From NCBI GenBank assembly GCA_050486205.1, contig JBJHCW010000008.1:121614-185613 (forward strand): a stretch of DNA of 64,000 bases. The letters are read 5' to 3'. Shown in pieces: positions 61,199-64,000 of the stretch; position 1 is the first letter of the stretch, and each line of letters opens with the position of its first letter. The position numbers and the translations under genes are program-made. This DNA comes from PWQG01 sp050486205 (lineage in GTDB: Bacteria; Pseudomonadota; Gammaproteobacteria; Pseudomonadales; Pseudohongiellaceae). Below the pieces are notes generated by a model. The model was given only the letters and a program-made list of their open reading frames with translations, had not been told where the DNA came from and did no database searches.

Positions 61199-61708
61199 AT
61201 GCGAGTAATTGAGCTACAAAAGAACAGTGACTGGGAGACAGGCTTTTTAACAGAGGCGAGTCGTATTCAAGCAGCTCTAGCTAGTATCGTACTGCATGTA
61301 CATCATGTTGGAAGCACCTCAATCCCTGATATAGCCGCAAAGCCAGTGATCGACATGATATTGGAAGTCTCTTCACTCGAGCAGCTACGACAAACTGATC
61401 ACGCGCTAGTAGATTTAGGGTATGAGTGTCTTGGAGAGAATGGGTTGCCAGGCCGGAGGTTCTACCGAAAGGGAGACGACCAGCGTACCCATCATATTCA
61501 CGCCTATGAGTCAGGGCACCCAGATATATATCGCCACACAATATTTCGGGACTATTTGAGAGCACACAAAGACAAGGCGGCTCACTACGAACGGATCAAA
61601 CTTGAAGCGGCCAACAAATTTAGGGAATCACCCGACGAATATGCAGAAGCTAAGTCACCAACAATACGCCTCCTTGAGAATGAAGCCATGTTGTGGGGCC
61701 GCAGCTAA
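61199..61708 (+). CDS. Cassette 12: GrpB/UPF0157 family protein
   Basis: 169 aa. HVGSTSIPDIAAKPVIDMILEV is the GrpB signature, a nucleotidyltransferase-fold family of unknown function (in some cases fused to dephospho-CoA kinase). RTHHIHAYESGHPDIYRHTIFRDYLRAH is the second conserved block. The ATG at 61199 is only 4 bp after the attC core, so no ribosome-binding site fits inside the cassette. Leaderless initiation or an RBS from the upstream attC must serve. Confidence 0.82.
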   Translation: MRVIELQKNSDWETGFLTEASRIQAALASIVLHVHHVGSTSIPDIAAKPVIDMILEVSSLEQLRQTDHALVDLGYECLGENGLPGRRFYRKGDDQRTHHIHAYESGHPDIYRHTIFRDYLRAHKDKAAHYERIKLEAANKFRESPDEYAEAKSPTIRLLENEAMLWGRS

Positions 61709-61783
61709 CCAATACATGAAGTTCGTGCCCTTCGGGCACCGGACGCAGCCTCAGGCTGCGCCGCTTATGAATAAGCGTTGAGG
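61703..61783. other. attC 12, interrupted by the insertion sequence
   Basis: Left core AGCTAAC (61703-61709), with hairpin GTGCCC/GGGCAC and GCAGCC/GGCTGC. It should end in a core like GCGTTATGA, but after GCGTT (to 61779) the insertion sequence begins. The rest, GTTATGA, appears at 63415-63421. Confidence 0.75.
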
Positions 61784-63413
61784 CTGTAGAAAAACCCAAA
61801 AGAACGCCCGGTCTGATATAATAGCGTCAAATCTAACAGTCTACGGACAAAGACATGCCCAAGTTCAAACACCATGATTACAACCAGTCCTCCATGGTGG
61901 TGATCAACTACGAAGAGCAGCTCCAGCCAGGCACTTTTGAGCATGCGATTCATTACCTCATAGACCACAAGCTCGATCTTTCCGTCTACTATCCCAATTA
62001 CCGAAACGATGATAATGGCAGGCCCGCCTACGATCCGGCGATACTGCTGAAGATCATTCTCTTCGCTTACTCCAAAGGCATTACCTCAAGTCGGCAGATC
62101 CAGTGGTGCTGTGAGACCAACATCATCTTAAAAGCCCTGTCCTGCGACACCGTGCCACACTTCACAACCATCGCCAGTTTCGTCAGTAGTCACAGCGATG
62201 AGATTGAGCAGATATTTGAACAGATCCTGCTTGTTTGTCACGAACAAGGACTGCTCGGCAACGAGCTGTTTGCGATCGACGGGTGCAAGATGCCCTCCAA
62301 TGCATCAAAGGAATGGTCGGGTAGCCTGAAAGAGCTGGGCGAGAAACGCGACAAGATCCAGCGCCAGATTCGACACCACCTCAAGGAGCACAGGCGAGCC
62401 GACAAAAACGAGCCCCACGATGATGAGCGTAGTCGACGAAACCGACAAACCCTGGAGACGCTCAACCGGGCCAGTGATCGGATCGACAAGTTCCTAAAGA
62501 CAGCGGCGCCAAGGATGGCTCAAGGTCGCATTCGCAAGGAAGTGAAAAGTAACATTACCGATAATGAAAGCGCCAAGATGACCACCAGCAAGGGTACGAT
62601 CCAGGGCTACAATGGCATCGCGGCAGCCGACAAGAAGCATCAGGTCATTATTGAGGCACAAGCCTTCGGTGAAGGGCAGGAGCACCATACCCTGCAGCCG
62701 ATGGCAGAGCGGATCCGCAAGCGGTATGAACGGCTCGGCATCCACGAGAATATCTATGCCTCCGGCACTGTACTGACCGCCGATACCGGCTTTGCCAATG
62801 AAGCCAATATGCAGTACCTGCATGAACAGGGTATCAATGCCTACGTGCCCGACAATCAGTTCCGCAGCAGTGATCCGAAGTTCGCGGATCAAAAGCGCAA
62901 GTACGGCAAACGTCACCAGGATGGCAAGAAGAAGACGCAGGGTTTTGCGCCGGAGCGGTTCGAGCTGAATCCACACAGCAAAAGCTGTGTATGCCCGGCA
63001 GGTCTCGTTCATCCTGGAGAAAGGGTAACCGCCAATACGAGAAAGCCGAATTACACCGACTGGATGAAGGTCCGGGTTGATAGTCAGAAAGGTAAGCGGA
63101 TCTACAGCCACAGGATGTCGGTGATCGAGCCGGTGTTCGGCAATATCGGCGTGAACAAGGGACTTGGCCGCTTCAGTCTGCGAAGCAGAAAGAAGGTTCA
63201 AGGTCAGTGGCAGATGCACTGTATGATCCATAATATTGAAAAGCTGATGAATTACGGTAGATTGGCGGCATAACAAGCGCGGATCGGGCCTACTACAGAA
63301 GTGTGCATCGATTTATTGCCGCTGGCGAAGTGCTGGTGAAGAGTCAGCTGAGAAGCATCAAAACAAAAAGGTCGAGCCCAGAAGAGCTGCCCAAGTGCGT
63401 TTTTCTACAGGCT
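61780..63413 (+). mobile_element. IS1182-family insertion sequence
   Basis: About 1634 bp bounded by 15-bp terminal inverted repeats with one mismatch: AGGCTGTAGAAAAAC at the left end (61781-61795) and its complement at 63399-63413. It holds one transposase gene. CGTT flanks both ends (61776-61779 and 63414-63417) as a probable 4-bp target duplication. The insertion sits exactly at the recombination core of attC 12. Exact end bases are uncertain by one or two. Confidence 0.82.
61855..63273 (+). CDS. IS1182-family transposase
   Basis: 472 aa, complete. DUF772-type N terminus (DLSVYYPNYRNDDNGRPAYDPAILLKIILFAYSKGI) is followed by a DDE catalytic domain: Asp in LFAIDGCKMPSNAS, Asp in LTADTGFANE, and Glu in SVIEPVFGNIGVNKGLGRF. 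A charged coiled region lies between about 160 and 220. A TATAAT at 61817-61822 is a possible promoter -10. No frameshift, so it may be active. Confidence 0.9.
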   Translation: MPKFKHHDYNQSSMVVINYEEQLQPGTFEHAIHYLIDHKLDLSVYYPNYRNDDNGRPAYDPAILLKIILFAYSKGITSSRQIQWCCETNIILKALSCDTVPHFTTIASFVSSHSDEIEQIFEQILLVCHEQGLLGNELFAIDGCKMPSNASKEWSGSLKELGEKRDKIQRQIRHHLKEHRRADKNEPHDDERSRRNRQTLETLNRASDRIDKFLKTAAPRMAQGRIRKEVKSNITDNESAKMTTSKGTIQGYNGIAAADKKHQVIIEAQAFGEGQEHHTLQPMAERIRKRYERLGIHENIYASGTVLTADTGFANEANMQYLHEQGINAYVPDNQFRSSDPKFADQKRKYGKRHQDGKKKTQGFAPERFELNPHSKSCVCPAGLVHPGERVTANTRKPNYTDWMKVRVDSQKGKRIYSHRMSVIEPVFGNIGVNKGLGRFSLRSRKKVQGQWQMHCMIHNIEKLMNYGRLAA

Positions 63414-63425
63414 CGTTATGAGGCA

Positions 63426-63719
63426 CTAAAGATGTGATGCCACATCCCTACGCTTGTGTAGTATTCGGATGATTTCGATATCGCAGTCAATGCCAAGTCG
63501 GAAGAAAATGATATGGTGGCCTTCAAGGTACTTGTAATAGTCCTGCTTGATCTCGTCGCATTTTCGGCCAAGCGCTGGATTTTCGGCCAGGGCGTAGAAA
63601 CTTGAGTCCAACCTCTTGAGATACAGCATTCTCTGGTCCCGCCCCCAGGTTGTTTCGGTGTAGCGGGCAATACCAATCAAGTCTTCCCTGGCTTTGTTGG
63701 TAATTTTGAAGGCGGGCAT
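63426..63719 (-). CDS. parE: Cassette 13: ParE-type toxin
   Basis: 97 aa RelE/ParE-superfamily toxin: FKITNKAREDLIGIARYTETTWGRDQR and the core YLEGHHIIFFRLGIDCDIEIIRILHKRRDVASHL. ParE toxins poison DNA gyrase. Toxin second, with its start overlapping the antitoxin stop by one base. Points against the array. Confidence 0.88.
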   Translation of the reverse strand: MPAFKITNKAREDLIGIARYTETTWGRDQRMLYLKRLDSSFYALAENPALGRKCDEIKQDYYKYLEGHHIIFFRLGIDCDIEIIRILHKRRDVASHL

Positions 63720-63958
63720 CAGTGCGCTTGGTTATCCAATTCATCCATAAGGGAATTATAGCTGTAATCGGCGAAACCGCTACGCTCCCCATCAGCCAGC
63801 AGTTTGCGCAGGTGCTCACGCCTTGCCTCCGTTTCCTCGAGCATTCGCAGGCCCGCTCGGACGACCTCGCTGGTAGAGCCGTAGCGGCCACTCTTGAGCT
63901 GCTCAGAGATAAACTCGTCAAAATGCTCACCGAGGGATATGCTGGTGTTTTTAGCCAT
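63719..63958 (-). CDS. parD: Cassette 13: ParD-type antitoxin
   Basis: 79 aa from the ATG at 63958, chosen because GGAG lies 7 bp upstream; the frame is open 9 codons further. SISLGEHFDEFISEQLKSGRYGSTSEVVRAGLRMLEE is the ParD ribbon-helix-helix. The C-terminal part wraps the toxin. The cassette continues past the window end. Confidence 0.88.
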   Translation of the reverse strand: MAKNTSISLGEHFDEFISEQLKSGRYGSTSEVVRAGLRMLEETEARREHLRKLLADGERSGFADYSYNSLMDELDNQAH

Positions 63959-63970
63959 AGCAGGACTCCA

Positions 63971-63999
63971 AGTACCAATATTCACTATTTGATGGTACT
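63971..63999. promoter_or_regulatory. Operator-like inverted repeat upstream of ParDE
   Basis: AGTACCA (63971-63977) and TGGTACT (63993-63999), perfect 7-bp arms, 15-bp AT-rich spacer, 13 bp upstream of parD. Same arm and spacer size as the VapBC repeat in cassette 10, but different sequence. Confidence 0.5.
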
Positions 64000-64000
64000 G

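Noticed and set aside
53500..64000. CRISPR array as the explanation for the repeats
   Set aside because: Repeats are 58-91 bp with paired R''/R' cores, spaced by gene-sized, different segments; no short uniform repeats or cas genes.

Overview
The window is bacterial chromosome from around the replication origin of a gammaproteobacterium. Evidence is the order gyrB-recF-dnaN-dnaA | rpmH-rnpA-yidD-yidC-mnmE | mnmG-rsmG-parA-parB-atpIBEFHAGDC-glmUS, preceded by rsmB-trkA-trkH and glyQS. This order is typical of the Pseudomonas/Cellvibrio/Oceanospirillum side of the class. I cannot fix the genus from sequence alone.

Layout. 1-9.7 kb holds rRNA methylation (rsmB), potassium uptake (trkA, trkH), a lipid A acyltransferase homologue, glycyl-tRNA synthetase (glyQS), heptose phosphatase (gmhB) and a PlsC-type acyltransferase. 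9.7-13.8 kb is a tightly overlapped leftward operon: ECF sigma factor, probable anti-sigma factor, exported DUF4097-like protein and TonB-dependent receptor. 13.9-16.3 kb holds hypothetical genes and a secreted protein with a PEP-CTERM-like tail. 16.3-31.9 kb is the replication/segregation core. It has two perfect or near-perfect parS sites inside recF and two separate clusters of DnaA boxes (dnaA-rpmH and mnmE-mnmG gaps). 31.9-42.3 kb is the complete F-type ATP synthase operon with its sigma-70 promoter and terminator, then glmU-glmS. 42.3-53.5 kb is housekeeping and accessory metabolism: a SIS-domain regulator, yaaA, a response regulator, UvrD, an acyl-CoA dehydrogenase and MscS, plus two very large inverted repeats.

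From about 53.5 kb to the window end lies a chromosomal integron. It consists of a decayed integron integrase (internal deletion plus 3' truncation), an attI region with a LexA-like box, and an array of at least 13 cassettes separated by 12 recognisable attC sites. Cargo: an MltR/HEPN-like protein, a GNAT acetyltransferase, a DUF4258 pair, a BrnTA-type module, a DUF1801 protein, two HigBA-type modules, an ANT(9)/AadA-type aminoglycoside nucleotidyltransferase, VapBC, a GrpB-family protein and ParDE. One cassette of about 410 bp occurs twice, has no convincing gene and may encode a structured RNA. An IS1182-family insertion sequence sits exactly in the R' core of one attC.

How it fits together: the core half is vertically inherited growth machinery. 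The right end is a mobile-gene archive whose own integrase is dead, and five toxin-antitoxin modules may keep it in place. All functional statements are from reading translated sequence and known family motifs; no searches were run.
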